Positions 10,861 to 19,511 of a DNA stretch of 64,000 nt are shown piece after piece. Both the position numbers and the translations under genes were made by a program. Positions within the stretch are counted from its first letter, which is position 1, and each line of letters begins with the position of its first letter. The notes under the pieces were generated by a model. It ran no database searches. It was not told where the DNA came from and saw nothing but the letters and a program-made list of their open reading frames with translations. Source of the DNA: Actinostola sp. cb2023 (Eukaryota > Cnidaria > Anthozoa > Actiniaria > Actinostolidae); NCBI GenBank assembly GCA_033675265.1, contig JAUJYZ010001417.1, positions 173,578-237,577 of the forward strand. Direction: 5' to 3'.

Positions 10861-11159
10861 CAATCGTTGCCAAAATGGTTGGCACGATTGGATAATTGGG
10901 AACGTGCGTCATTAAAGTTTGGGTAAAAACGTTTTCTTTCTACCCCTTTCAGCCCCTCCCCTCCCCCCGTACAATGTTGTTGAGAGGAAATTGCTCATCG
11001 AGGGCCACAGGGAAATCACCACACACCATTACACACACCATTACACTATCGCAACTTTGAGTGAGGGGGTAGGGGGAGTCCAACAAGACAAATTGTTCTC
11101 AATAAAGAGCACTAGCTACGGAAAATGTGCAGCGTGCCAAGTAATTATGGCAACGATTG
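10861..11159 (+). repeat. E1 right terminal unit (299 bp, MITE-like)
   Basis: This is a direct-orientation copy of 6142-6442, one 2-base deletion apart. It has the same CAATCGTTGCC/GGCAACGATTG ends and is flanked by TA on both sides (10859-10860, 11160-11161). With TA on both sides it could stand alone as a Tc1/mariner-type MITE. Confidence 0.85.
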
Positions 11160-11256
11160 TAGCCCCATGACAAACAATCTGAAATAATTTTCTTTCAAAA
11201 AGACACCAGCCGGTACTGGTGCCAAAATGCAAAAAGCTTACAACAAGGTATAATAA

Positions 11257-11388
11257 TGTAATAGATGAACAAGAGATGAGACAACAACGAAGACTTTTTA
11301 ATCCGACAACATGGCGGTCCTAGAATACAAAATCAGCATGAAGCATGAAGCATGATGGGAACACAGGCAACCCAACTAGTATACAACA
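11257..11388 (-). repeat. 3' LTR of the gypsy element
   Basis: 132 bp, TGTAATAG...ATACAACA on the + strand. It matches 14876-15006 with a few substitutions and small indels, including a duplicated AAGCATG. The LTRs are short for this family. Confidence 0.85.
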
Positions 11389-11559
11389 CGCTTTCTTCTT
11401 TATCAATAAAATAAACAAAGCAAAAAGTCAGTGTTCAGTAATAACAATATTGAACATAAGGTGCTCTTCTTTCTTCTCGTTCATCTTCTTCTTTAATGTT
11501 TATAGAGCAAGGTAGTGGCCACCTGCAACACAGTAAGACAGTTAGTTTACCTCAGTATG

Positions 11560-14500
11560 TCAGTCTGAGTAACGAGCAGGTCGTCGAATTACACGGCCAC
11601 TGCGGGTTACAATTTTAGGGGGTGACACTGTGGGCGAGCTGAGTGGCTGAATGTCAGATTGAAGTGGAGTTGACACTGTAGGGGAGCTGGGTGGCTGAAT
11701 GTCATAGATAGGTGTAGGAGGAGCATTAGATGGCAGTGGAGTGGTTGAAGTCACCACGGTGGGCTGCATGTAGCTTGTGTAGCATAGTGTGACGGAGCGA
11801 AGAGGGGATGATGACACGGTCTTGTTTGAAGAGAAGACCATCATGTGTAGTAAGTTCATGACGATCAGACCAGTATGGTCGTGCAAGTTCTGAAGTTCCG
11901 GCTTTGTCCGTTGGCCAGCCTGACTCGATGAGAGAGTGGAGAACGATCTGTTCAGGGTCCGTGCTGGCTGCTGTTCTGATGTCCTTTAGAGTACGTGGCG
12001 TCTTGGAACCCAGAGAGGTCAGGATTGTCAGTTTCAAACTCTACACGGTATACATGAACATGCTTGTGAGAAGTGGCAGGCAAAGGAGCACGGGAAAGAG
12101 TGTCAGCAATATACAATGTAGATCCCTTGTGATATTCTACCTGGAATGTGTAGCGCTGCAGAGTAAGCATCATACTCTGTAGGCGACGTGGTGCAGAGGC
12201 CAGTGGGCGTTTGAAAATGGTTTCTAGGGACTTGTGATCACTGTGGACGATCACTCCAGATTTGCCAAATAGCAGCTGATCAAACTTGTGAAATGCATGA
12301 ACAATGGCCAGTCTCCTTTTCAATCTGGGCATAGCGCTGCTCAATGGGAGTGAGAGAACTGGAGCTGTAAGCCACAGGTTGCCACTGGATGCCAGCAGGG
12401 TCTCTGGGATTGACAGTAGGTTGAAGTAACGCAGCACCAAGGCCATATTCAGATGCATCAACTTGTAGTGCCACAGGAGCATTAACATCAAAGTAGCGGA
12501 GCCATGGAGCCATGGAGAACAGTTGTTTGGCCTGTTTAAATACCTCAGTGTGCTGCTCAGCCCAGATAAAATCCTACTGGATGTGAGTGAGGTTACGCAG
12601 GGGACGGACCACTTCGCTGAGGTGCGGGCAGAACTTGAACAAGTAGGCAATGATGCCTAGGAAACGGCGTGTGGCAGCCTTGTCCTGAGGTTGAGGCATG
12701 TCAAATACAGCTGTGGTAATCTCAGTACTGGGTTTAAGTCCTTCAGGGGTGAGCACATGTGAATGGAGCAGTGTGTGATTTGAACTTAATTTTGTCAGGA
12801 TTGAGCTTGAGGTTATGCTGAGAGAGATGCTTCAGTAGTTCAACTACAGTACGTTCATGATGAACATTGGTAGCAGCCATATCTTCACCACGACCAACCA
12901 CAGTGATGTCATCAGCATTGTTGACAATCCCGTCTAAGCCACAGAGAACATCATGGATGCATGCAGCGTTGGAACTCTTCAGGATCTGAACTGATGCCAA
13001 AAGGTAAACGAGTCCAGCGGTAGCGAGCCCAGGAAGTGTGCATGGTAGTCAGCATAGAATATTCATCTGTAAGTTTGATGTTTTGGAAGGCATCTTTGAT
13101 ATCAAAAGTTGAGAAAAGTTTGGCTTGGTGAAAGCGGCGAATGTTTTCCTCAAGAGTTGGAATGGGGTAGACTGGTCTTATTATAGCCTTATTGACTGTC
13201 TGTGAAGGATCCAGGCAAATGCGGACTTTGGCAGGTTTTGTGGCAGATGCTTGTCGTTCCCGTACTACCATATTGGAGATCCAGGATGTTGGCTCATTTA
13301 CTCGAACAAGTTGGCCAGTACGTATGAATAAGTTTGTCCAGAGCTTCCTTGATGATAGGTAGTTTTGGAGCTGAGAAGCGGTGTGGAGCAGCTTGGATGG
13401 GTTTGACATCAGGATTACGTGTGAAAGAGAGTGGTGCACCCAGCTCACCCAGGCCCTCCTCAAATAAATTGGGATAAACATTTTTAATAGCAGTTACTGT
13501 TAACTCACCTAGAGGAGGCAGGACTGGTGTAGGAATGGCTTCAAGTTGATGAACTGGTCCAACATCAAATAAGTTCAAAATACCCATGCGGGTACTGTCG
13601 CCCAAGCCTAATAGAGGAGGGTAGTAGCGCTGAGCAGTGATCACCTGAACTACAACATTATACGATTTTCCACGGTGAACACAGTGTAGAGTGGCTTGGC
13701 CATTTGTGGGAATGATTGCCTTAGAGTAGTCACGGAGACGAACTGCAGAGGGACCCACTTGTACCTGGTGTAATTTGTTGAGGTCTGTGATATGTATTGT
13801 GTTACACGAGCAACCAGAGTCAACTTGGAATTTGAAGTGATTTGATGTTGATGATTTTGCAGAGGCACTGAGGTCAAGATCATGATCAACAAAGATGCCT
13901 TTTGCTGCAGATCAGTGACATGATACACATCATGTGTGATGACATAGGCATCTTGTTGTTTGTGGTCACCAGCTGAGTCTGCATCAGACACAGCTTTGAC
14001 AGAAGAAGACTTGCACACTCGATTCCAATGACCTTTTTTACCGCAACCATGACAGATAGCATTTGAGGCAGGACAGTCACGGCGATTAGGATGTCCTTTT
14101 CCACCACACCAAACACAGATGGCATCACCAATAGAGCTAGGAGATGAAGCAGAGGGTCTTGGGCCACGAAATGGTTGTTGGTTCTGAGTAGATTTAGCCA
14201 TGGAGGGCATAACCTTATTTGCGGCCTCTTCAAGGTGGTGCTGTGTGATGGAGATTCGGTTTTGAGGCCATCCTCAAAGTCACGAGCCTTGGCAATGACT
14301 TGGGCAAAGGTGAGTGTGGTAAAGTTTTCACGAGAGATGACGTCACCACGGAAACGCTTGAAAGTGTCGTTGAGACCAATCAGAAATATGTCTCTTTGTA
14401 ATCGATCATCCACAGCAGCAGGAAAATCACATTTTTGATATTCTAGACGTACCATAGTGTGCCACGCTTGAATGGTCATTCCGGGATCTTGTTTGAGATC

Positions 14501-14841
14501 CGTAGGAAATTATGAGTACTCTGAATGATCGGTTCCCCGCCTAGATAGTGCTGAGATAGCTGGTCCAGCCACTTTGCTGGGTGAAGTTTATCCTCGGTAG
14601 GTATTTGTGCGTCGATAGTCGTGGTGAGGACGTCCCATTCAGCCTGAGAGAAGGCTCGTCTGAGGGCAGCGAGGGCTTTAGGCCGTTTGGCTGCGATCCA
14701 ATGGTCGTCACTATCAACAGGTTTCGCTGGATTGCAGTAGTCTTCCATCGTGCAATAGTCCCGAAAATTCGCTATGCAAAACTTAAAAGCCCGACGGCGA
14801 TCCGATGCACTAGAATCAAAAACAGGTCGATCCTTTCCCAT
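11560..14841 (-). pseudogene. gag-pol remnant of the gypsy element
   Basis: Gag starts at 14841 (MGKDRPVFDS) and continues through a frame change near 14476. Two CCHC zinc knuckles (CVWCGGKGHPNRRDC and CHGCGKKGHWNRVC) lie at about 14020-14130. A protease-like VDSGC segment lies near 13810-13830, before 13758. Reverse transcriptase spans about 12750-13400 with FSTFDIKDAF, RLPFGI and a damaged active-site box reading NNADD instead of YADD. RNase H spans about 12080-12510 (VDASEYGLGAALLQ, SDHKSLE, ADTLSRA). The integrase N-terminal zinc region is cut just after LHAAHRG (about 11745), and sequence jumps to a tail ending TRSGRVIRRP (11560-11600). There are at least five frame breaks, so no functional polyprotein is expected. 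Confidence 0.85.
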
Positions 14842-14857
14842 GATGAAGGTGTGGATT

Positions 14858-14875
14858 ACGAGAGTTCGGACACCA
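14858..14875 (-). promoter_or_regulatory. candidate primer-binding site
   Basis: Directly next to the 5' LTR, the - strand reads TGGTGTCCGAACTC..., which has the TGG start expected for pairing with a tRNA CCA end. I cannot say which tRNA. Confidence 0.55.
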
Positions 14876-15006
14876 TGTAATAGATGAACAAGAGATGAGA
14901 CAACAACGAAGACTTTTTAATCCGACAACATGGCGGTCCTAGATTACAAAGGCAGCATGAAGCATGATGGGAAATATTACACAGGCAACCCAACTAGTAT
15001 ACAACA
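14876..15006 (-). repeat. 5' LTR of the gypsy element
   Basis: 131 bp matching 11257-11388. On its right it abuts an AAT microsatellite (15007-15135) that also supplies the target duplication. Confidence 0.85.
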
Positions 15007-15135
15007 ATAATAATAGTAATAATAACAATAATAATAATAATAATAATAATAACATAATAATAACAATAATATTTAATAATACTAATAATACTAATAACAA
15101 TAATAATACTAATAATACTAACAATAATAATAATC
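15007..15135. repeat. AAT-type microsatellite
   Basis: About 130 bases of imperfect AAT/AAC trinucleotide repeat. It separates the LTR element from the Penelope-like fragment. Confidence 0.85.
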
Positions 15136-15163
15136 TGGATGAGTTTCGACTTAGAAACTATAT

Positions 15164-15470
15164 TTATAAGAAAGACAAACGCAAGGAAATTACGACGTTT
15201 CGACATCGTCCGATGTCATTATCAAGTGAGTTTAATTTGAATAGCAAATAAAATATGAGGCAGTTCATGGTTGATTGAATTGTTACAGTTGAGTGAATAA
15301 AGTAAATAACAATAGATGAGTAGCGGTGTTCATCAATGCGTTGGTGTAAGTGACGCGCTGTAAAACCAACATAGTCCGCATCACACAGACCACATTTGTA
15401 ATGATACACAACAAGTTGTTGGTTTATGAGCGGTGGCTTTGGCTCTTTCATCTTGAGTAATATTAATAAT
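15164..15470 (-). pseudogene. Penelope-like GIY-YIG endonuclease fragment
   Basis: On the - strand the translation includes VVYHYKCGLCDADYVGFTAR followed by LHQRIDEH, the shape of the GIY-YIG nuclease domain at the C-terminus of Penelope-like retroelements. After a stop, the DNA carries CTTGATAATGACATC and CGAAACGTC-type 3' sequence (about 15190-15225). Related sequence recurs in the 48.6-kb palindrome. No reverse transcriptase is present, so this is a 5'-truncated insertion. Confidence 0.65.
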
Positions 15471-15539
15471 AATAACAATAATAATAATAATAACAACACG
15501 GCAGGAGCCCATAAGTAGGAGCCTCCATCTACCGTACTG

Positions 15540-15633
15540 CAATCCCATGCAAAATAAAATGTGCCACCATGAAATCGTAAGTCTCACCCCCCCTCCCCGT
15601 TCCAAAGTAGATGTTTGGGTTCAAATATTGCAG
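15540..15633 (+). repeat. E2 left terminal unit, shortened
   Basis: 94 bp that matches the first ~85 bp of 19332-19504 with one substitution and then jumps to TATTGCAG, as if about 80 bp had been deleted. The final GAGATTG is missing. It includes the C-rich tract (about 15586-15600). On its outer side, 15497-15530 is an inverted match to about 19955-19990. Confidence 0.75.
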
Positions 15634-15819
15634 CAGTAACGCGTATGTATGATATGTTTACTTATTAAAAGGGCTAATAATACAATGCGGAAAAAATCAG
15701 GAAAAAAAACACTTTAATTATTGTAAAAAAAAACAAAAACATTGCACAACAATTTGTAAAAAGCAATGCATATATGGTAATTACTATGAAATGTACAAGA
15801 CATACATTGCACAACAATC

Positions 15820-16308
15820 ATGTTAGATTCAGTAGAGTCGAATGAATTCTGTAGTGACGTTATAAAATTTGATGATCGAATGGACAGCGAAGAACAACTA
15901 GGGAACGAATTGCTTCGCAATCGCGATGTCAGACGAGTTTATTTAATAACATACAGTCAAGTCAATGCCGATATATTCCCAACCAGGGAGAGTTTTGTCA
16001 CCATAGTTGAAGATGCATTTTCGACTTGTAATGTGCAGATATTACAATGGGTTTGTGCCAAAGAAAACCATATAGAGTCAGGATTTCACTATCATATGGG
16101 CGTCAAGTTGTTTGAGCGGCAAAGGTGGAGGAGAGTTAGGAGTGTTCTTCAAGAGAAGCACGGTGTGCATGTAAACTTCTCTAATCGGCATGAAAATTAT
16201 TACTCTGCATGGAGTTACACCACGAAAGAAGATTCGGAGTATATTCAGTCAGAAGGCCATCCTGATCTTACCAATGCTCGACCTCCCCAAAACCACGCGA
16301 GCAACTGA
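15820..16308 (+). CDS. rep: HUH endonuclease half of CRESS-type Rep (E2)
   Basis: A 162-residue protein from ATG 15820. It has an acidic N-terminal extension of about 30 residues absent from E1, then motif I YLITYS (41-46), WVCAKENH (77-84), motif II HYH (90-92) and motif III YTTK (133-136). These are the metal-binding and catalytic positions of a rolling-circle nicking enzyme. The frame ends TGA at 16308, after the helicase ATG at 16274, so the two ORFs overlap by 35 bases in different frames. In E1 the same junction is a stop followed by ATG. An upstream TATA-like ATTAAAAG lies near 15664. It is likely functional as a protein; whether it acts alone or with a helicase in trans is unknown. 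Confidence 0.85.
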   Translation: MLDSVESNEFCSDVIKFDDRMDSEEQLGNELLRNRDVRRVYLITYSQVNADIFPTRESFVTIVEDAFSTCNVQILQWVCAKENHIESGFHYHMGVKLFERQRWRRVRSVLQEKHGVHVNFSNRHENYYSAWSYTTKEDSEYIQSEGHPDLTNARPPQNHASN

Positions 16309-17209
16309 AGCACGGCGCAGAGGAGCGAGGAGTCGCACAAGAGAACGAAGTGCCCGAGGAAAAGCCAGAAGACGTCAATTGAGTGTTTACGAAGTTTCGC
16401 AAATAGTTGTAAGCAAAGGAATCAAGTCCCGTCTCGAACTTTTAGCGTTGGCCCAAGAACAACAAAGTCAAGTAAAAACAGACCTCGCTCAGTTCATAGC
16501 CAACCGCGGTCCAAAGGTTGTCGACGAAGCAATCCGAGTTGGATGGGAATTGAACGAAGCACCAAGTCTTGTGGTTCGGTCGCAGCAAAGTCGTTTAGAG
16601 CGACTAAACGTTGCCTTTGGAGGAGACTGTGTATCCAATTGCAATAAGAAATGGTTGGAGCTCGCGAGAAATATACTTACGCGAAACAACATCGATGGAC
16701 CTGAGTTCGTAGGAGCTGTACGCTTATTGCTAGAGCAAGGAAGAGGGAAATATCGCAACATCATAATTACAGGCCCATCGAATTGCGGGAAAACCTTTAT
16801 CCTCAATCCATTAAATATGATATATGATACATTTAGCAACCCTGCTACGACAAGCTTTGCCTGAGTTGGAGTTGAAGGTTGTGAAGTCATATTTTTAAAT
16901 GACTTTCGATGGTCAGCCCAGATTATCCCTTGGCACAATCTCCTATTGCTCCTCGAAGGACAGATGGTGCGTTTTCCAGCTCCAAAGACGCATTATGCTC
17001 AAGACATTGTCTTTGAGAAGGATTCGTCTATATTCTGCACGGCGAATGAGCACTTCAGTTTTGTGAGAGGGGGTGCAGTTGACCGTGTTGAGACACAGAT
17101 GATGAGAGTAAGATTTCGTGCATTTCATTTCTTTTCACAAATCCCGCAGGATGAACAAGTCAGTATCCCATCATGTGCGCGTTGTTTTGCGGAATTCATT
17201 CTTCACTGA
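16274..17209 (+). pseudogene. rep: SF3 helicase half of CRESS-type Rep (E2), one in-frame TGA
   Basis: From ATG 16274 (MLDLPKTTRAT, aligned with MPKTTAAT in E1) the frame runs 311 codons to 17209, apart from a single TGA at 16862-16864 (codon 197). E1 has Trp (TGG) at codon 197, so one G-to-A change explains it. There is an Arg-rich N-terminus (14-34), SVYEV, KTDLAQFIANRG, Walker A GPSNCGKT (167-174), Walker B EVIFLND, motif C with the usual Asn (FCTANE), MMRVRF, and C-terminal CARC. All these motifs are intact on both sides of the stop, so loss is recent, or the TGA is suppressed. The ATP-binding loop precedes the stop, whereas Walker B, motif C and the Arg segment follow it. Confidence 0.8.
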
Positions 17210-17302
17210 AGCCCATGTAATTAGCTGCGATCTGTTTTCTTTGAAATTGAATTAGCATAATGTCAAAATTTCATGGATATAACGCAGACGTCGGTGCTGT
17301 GA

Positions 17303-17693
17303 ACGGTACACCGGGACGGATCACCATGTTTTAAACTCAGAATTATATACTATGCTTGTAGTGTACAAACTCAATATACTAGTATATTGAGACATTTATA
17401 TGTCAGTATAAAGATGAAAGGCTTTTTCAGTGATTTTATCTTAATATAAAGATATTAAACGACGATACACCACGGTGAACCGTATAAATAATATATAATA
17501 TGTTATATATTCTTTTTTAGTGTCAACGGTACACCGTTGCACAATGAGCTCGTTATATTGCGCTTTTGCACAAGAATACTAAACTTCAAGTCCATCATGG
17601 TATAATGGTGCAGAGCTCACTTCTTATGGCTTTAATGTGCACCCAGCGTATTCTGCAGAGCTGTAATATTACATGTTTTAGATGGTGTACCGT
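17303..17693 (+). promoter_or_regulatory. iteron-like ACGGTACACC copies and palindrome (E2)
   Basis: In the 758-bp convergent gap, ACGGTACACC occurs at 17303-17312 and within the palindromic AACGGTACACCGTT (17525-17538), in relaxed form at 17471-17483, and inverted at 17684-17693. A perfect 22-bp palindrome centred on ACTAGT occupies 17370-17391. TAATATTAC, the geminivirus-type nonanucleotide, is at 17664-17672 but not in a convincing stem-loop. The position matches the 12-bp array of E1. A Rep origin or binding region is a reasonable inference only. Confidence 0.5.
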
Positions 17694-17967
17694 GGAGGTG
17701 ATCCGTTCATTGTCATAGGATTCCCCATTCAGGGGTGGAGTGGGGTTTTCGGTGTCATACTTATTCTATGAAGACTTTTATGTTTATACCTGACACTGCG
17801 ATAGAGGTGTCATAATCAGTCATAATCAAGATAGTAAATTGTTTTAAATGCATGTTTGATTGTAATACTTCACATTTATAGGGCGTTTGTTTATTCCTGA
17901 AATTTGCGCAGACTTGTAGTCTTAGGAAATAGTCATTGCACATGATTTTTATTATCAATAAATCACA

Positions 17968-19083
17968 TTAACTAATAGGCTGTTTACAATACTTCAGGAG
18001 TTCTAATATCTTAAACGCTGTCCTTTTCTCTTTATAATTTCTTTCAAGCGATTTGACATCGATGCAATTGTTATTTATGGTTGCTATGGGAACCGATTGA
18101 ATTGTATTTATTACTCTATCCTGAAATTCTTCGTACGTTTCCTTTTTGATTTGCGATGTTATTGCTTGCTCACGCAAAGCATCTGAAACAAGTTTAAAAA
18201 CATTTTCGATAGGATTTAAGTCTGGACTTCTCGGGGGTATACTGAGAAGTTCACAGTTTGCACGGGCCATAGCCGCACGAGCCATGGCTGAGTTTTGACT
18301 TGGATCCCCGTCTTGAAGCCATAATCGCCTTTGGCCTTTATCTGCTATGACAAACATGGTCTCACAGTTGTCGTCAATAAACTTGGCGAAATAAGGGCCA
18401 TTCAACTTATCATAAGCTTTGCATGTGATCACACCCTTGTCGAAACTTATAGCTACCATCAGCTTCACAACACGGCCACCAGTGCCTGTTTTTTGCCCCT
18501 TCGCGGTACAACCACGATCCAGTCCTTCACATCTCTTGCGCCATACCCTGGCTTTGGGTGCCAGAGCTTGATCCAAGGGATTTCTCTTGTACGCAAATCC
18601 CGTTCCGTCAAGGTAAAATGCTATATCTTGCGTCCACACATCGCAACGAAACTCTTTTAGCATTCGCCGTGCAAAAACTCTTCGATTTTTTATGTCTGTC
18701 TTCGTTAATAGACCTTTCTTTCGAGCTTGTAGATAATAGTAGCCCTCTTTATTTAAAAACCGCGAAATTGTACTCTCTGAAACCTCTAGTCTAGCAATAC
18801 AAGCGTTCTCCATGAGTCTCTTGATCGTGAAATTACCTTCTTGCTCTCTCAGTAACTGTATAGATCTTCTAAGTTGCCTTTCTTGACATACACTTAATTT
18901 TCTTGGTCTTCCTCTTGTCTCAAGGCGTGTATTCACAGATCTATCCCTGTTCATATCCATATTACGAATTCTCCACACAGTTGCTCTAGAAACGTTACAC
19001 TCTTTCGCCACTTTTCGAATTGAAAGTCCTTGTAGTTTGGATAAATAATACACCATAGCTCTTGTCTTGGGGTCAATGGCCAT
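17968..19083 (-). CDS. tnp: DD34E Tc1/mariner-type transposase (E2)
   Basis: A 371-residue transposase with an open frame from ATG 19083 (MAIDPKTRAM). A TTG 36 bases upstream is in frame but less likely. The N-terminal paired helix-turn-helix covers about 8-115, with AT-hook-like GRPRK (58-62). The catalytic triad is Asp159 (FYLDG), Asp258 (LQDGD) and Glu293 (NPIEN), with exactly 34 residues between the second and third, the Tc1 signature. The length is slightly above the usual 340 or so. Predicted action: cut-and-paste at the element ends into TA sites, in the nucleus. It is convergent to the Rep ORFs. It is intact while the E1 counterpart is broken, so E2 could mobilise E1 only if the ends (CAATC type, otherwise different) are recognised. 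Confidence 0.9.
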   Translation of the reverse strand: MAIDPKTRAMVYYLSKLQGLSIRKVAKECNVSRATVWRIRNMDMNRDRSVNTRLETRGRPRKLSVCQERQLRRSIQLLREQEGNFTIKRLMENACIARLEVSESTISRFLNKEGYYYLQARKKGLLTKTDIKNRRVFARRMLKEFRCDVWTQDIAFYLDGTGFAYKRNPLDQALAPKARVWRKRCEGLDRGCTAKGQKTGTGGRVVKLMVAISFDKGVITCKAYDKLNGPYFAKFIDDNCETMFVIADKGQRRLWLQDGDPSQNSAMARAAMARANCELLSIPPRSPDLNPIENVFKLVSDALREQAITSQIKKETYEEFQDRVINTIQSVPIATINNNCIDVKSLERNYKEKRTAFKILELLKYCKQPIS

Positions 19084-19331
19084 ACCTCTGTTTATACCTC
19101 TACTGATCGTTATTTTCAATGCTCTTGTTGAGTTGTTGTAATTCAGAAGGTAATACTAATGCTTATATATCATTTCTTTGCTTTATTGGTTCATTACATA
19201 AATATTTGAACGCGTTACAATGTACGTAAGTTCATACTTTCTCGTGACTTCCAGTTCAAATCCGTTCGCACGTCATAAATTTCAACACCTACTTTACGTC
19301 ATTTGTTTATCTTGATATCTAGGTCTAGAGA

Positions 19332-19504
19332 CAATCCCATGCAAAATAAAATGTGCCACCATGAAATCGTAAGTCTCACCCCCCCTCCCCGTTCCAAAGT
19401 TGATGTTTGGGTTCAAAATTCCCTCAAATATTACAAACCATCACTGATCAACATTGTGGAAGGGGAAGGGAACATAGGTGTCTCGTTTATATTGCAGGAG
19501 ATTG
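19332..19504 (+). repeat. E2 right terminal unit (173 bp)
   Basis: Starts CAATCCCATGCAA and ends TTGCAGGAGATTG, an inverted repeat matching at 11 of 13 positions. A C-rich tract (about 19378-19391) and a G-rich tract (about 19455-19470) lie inside. This arrangement parallels the E1 units, though the internal sequence differs. Confidence 0.75.
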
Positions 19505-19511
19505 TGGGTTT

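Larger units (their letters stand above)
6142..11159 (+). mobile_element. E1: Rep plus Tc1-type transposase element with direct terminal units
   Basis: This 5.0-kb element contains, in order, terminal unit L (6142-6442), an HUH endonuclease ORF, an SF3 helicase ORF, a 12-bp iteron-like array, a convergent broken DD34E transposase, and terminal unit R (10861-11159). The two units lie in the same orientation and differ by one 2-base indel. Outer flanks are TA on both sides (6140-6141 and 11160-11161), as expected for a Tc1/mariner-type target duplication. The inner flank of the left unit is TC, not TA. The same plan recurs in E2. Rep and Tc1-type enzymes are both well-known families; I do not know of a described element combining them this way. 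An alternative is a Rep replicon that recombined into, or was captured between, two MITEs. Confidence 0.75.
11257..15006 (-). mobile_element. Ty3/gypsy LTR retrotransposon, decayed
   Basis: A 3.75-kb element on the - strand with about 131-bp LTRs at both ends (TG...CA), flanked by a 4-bp ATAA duplication (11253-11256 and 15007-15010) inside an ATA-rich microsatellite. The order gag, zinc knuckles, protease, reverse transcriptase, RNase H, integrase N-terminus and integrase tail is that of Ty3/gypsy. The integrase core is missing. A purine-rich tract abuts the 3' LTR (about 11389-11402, read on the - strand), and a TGG-starting primer-binding site abuts the 5' LTR. Confidence 0.9.
15540..19504 (+). 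mobile_element. E2: second Rep plus Tc1-type transposase element
   Basis: About 3.96 kb, with the same plan as E1: terminal unit L (15540-15633, shortened), HUH ORF, helicase ORF, non-coding convergent region with short repeats, convergent transposase, and terminal unit R (19332-19504). Both units begin CAATCCCATGC in the same orientation. The protein genes are only moderately similar to those of E1, so the shared layout is not a recent local duplication. The outer flanks are TG on both sides rather than TA, so target-site evidence is weaker than for E1. The transposase is open; the helicase has one in-frame TGA. Confidence 0.75.

Noticed and set aside
14939..15206. Leu/Ile- and Asn-repeat frames
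   Set aside because: Products of the AAT microsatellite on either strand.
17664..17672. TAATATTAC as a proven replication origin
   Set aside because: A nine-base AT-rich word is expected by chance in this window and no clear stem encloses it. Kept only as supporting context.
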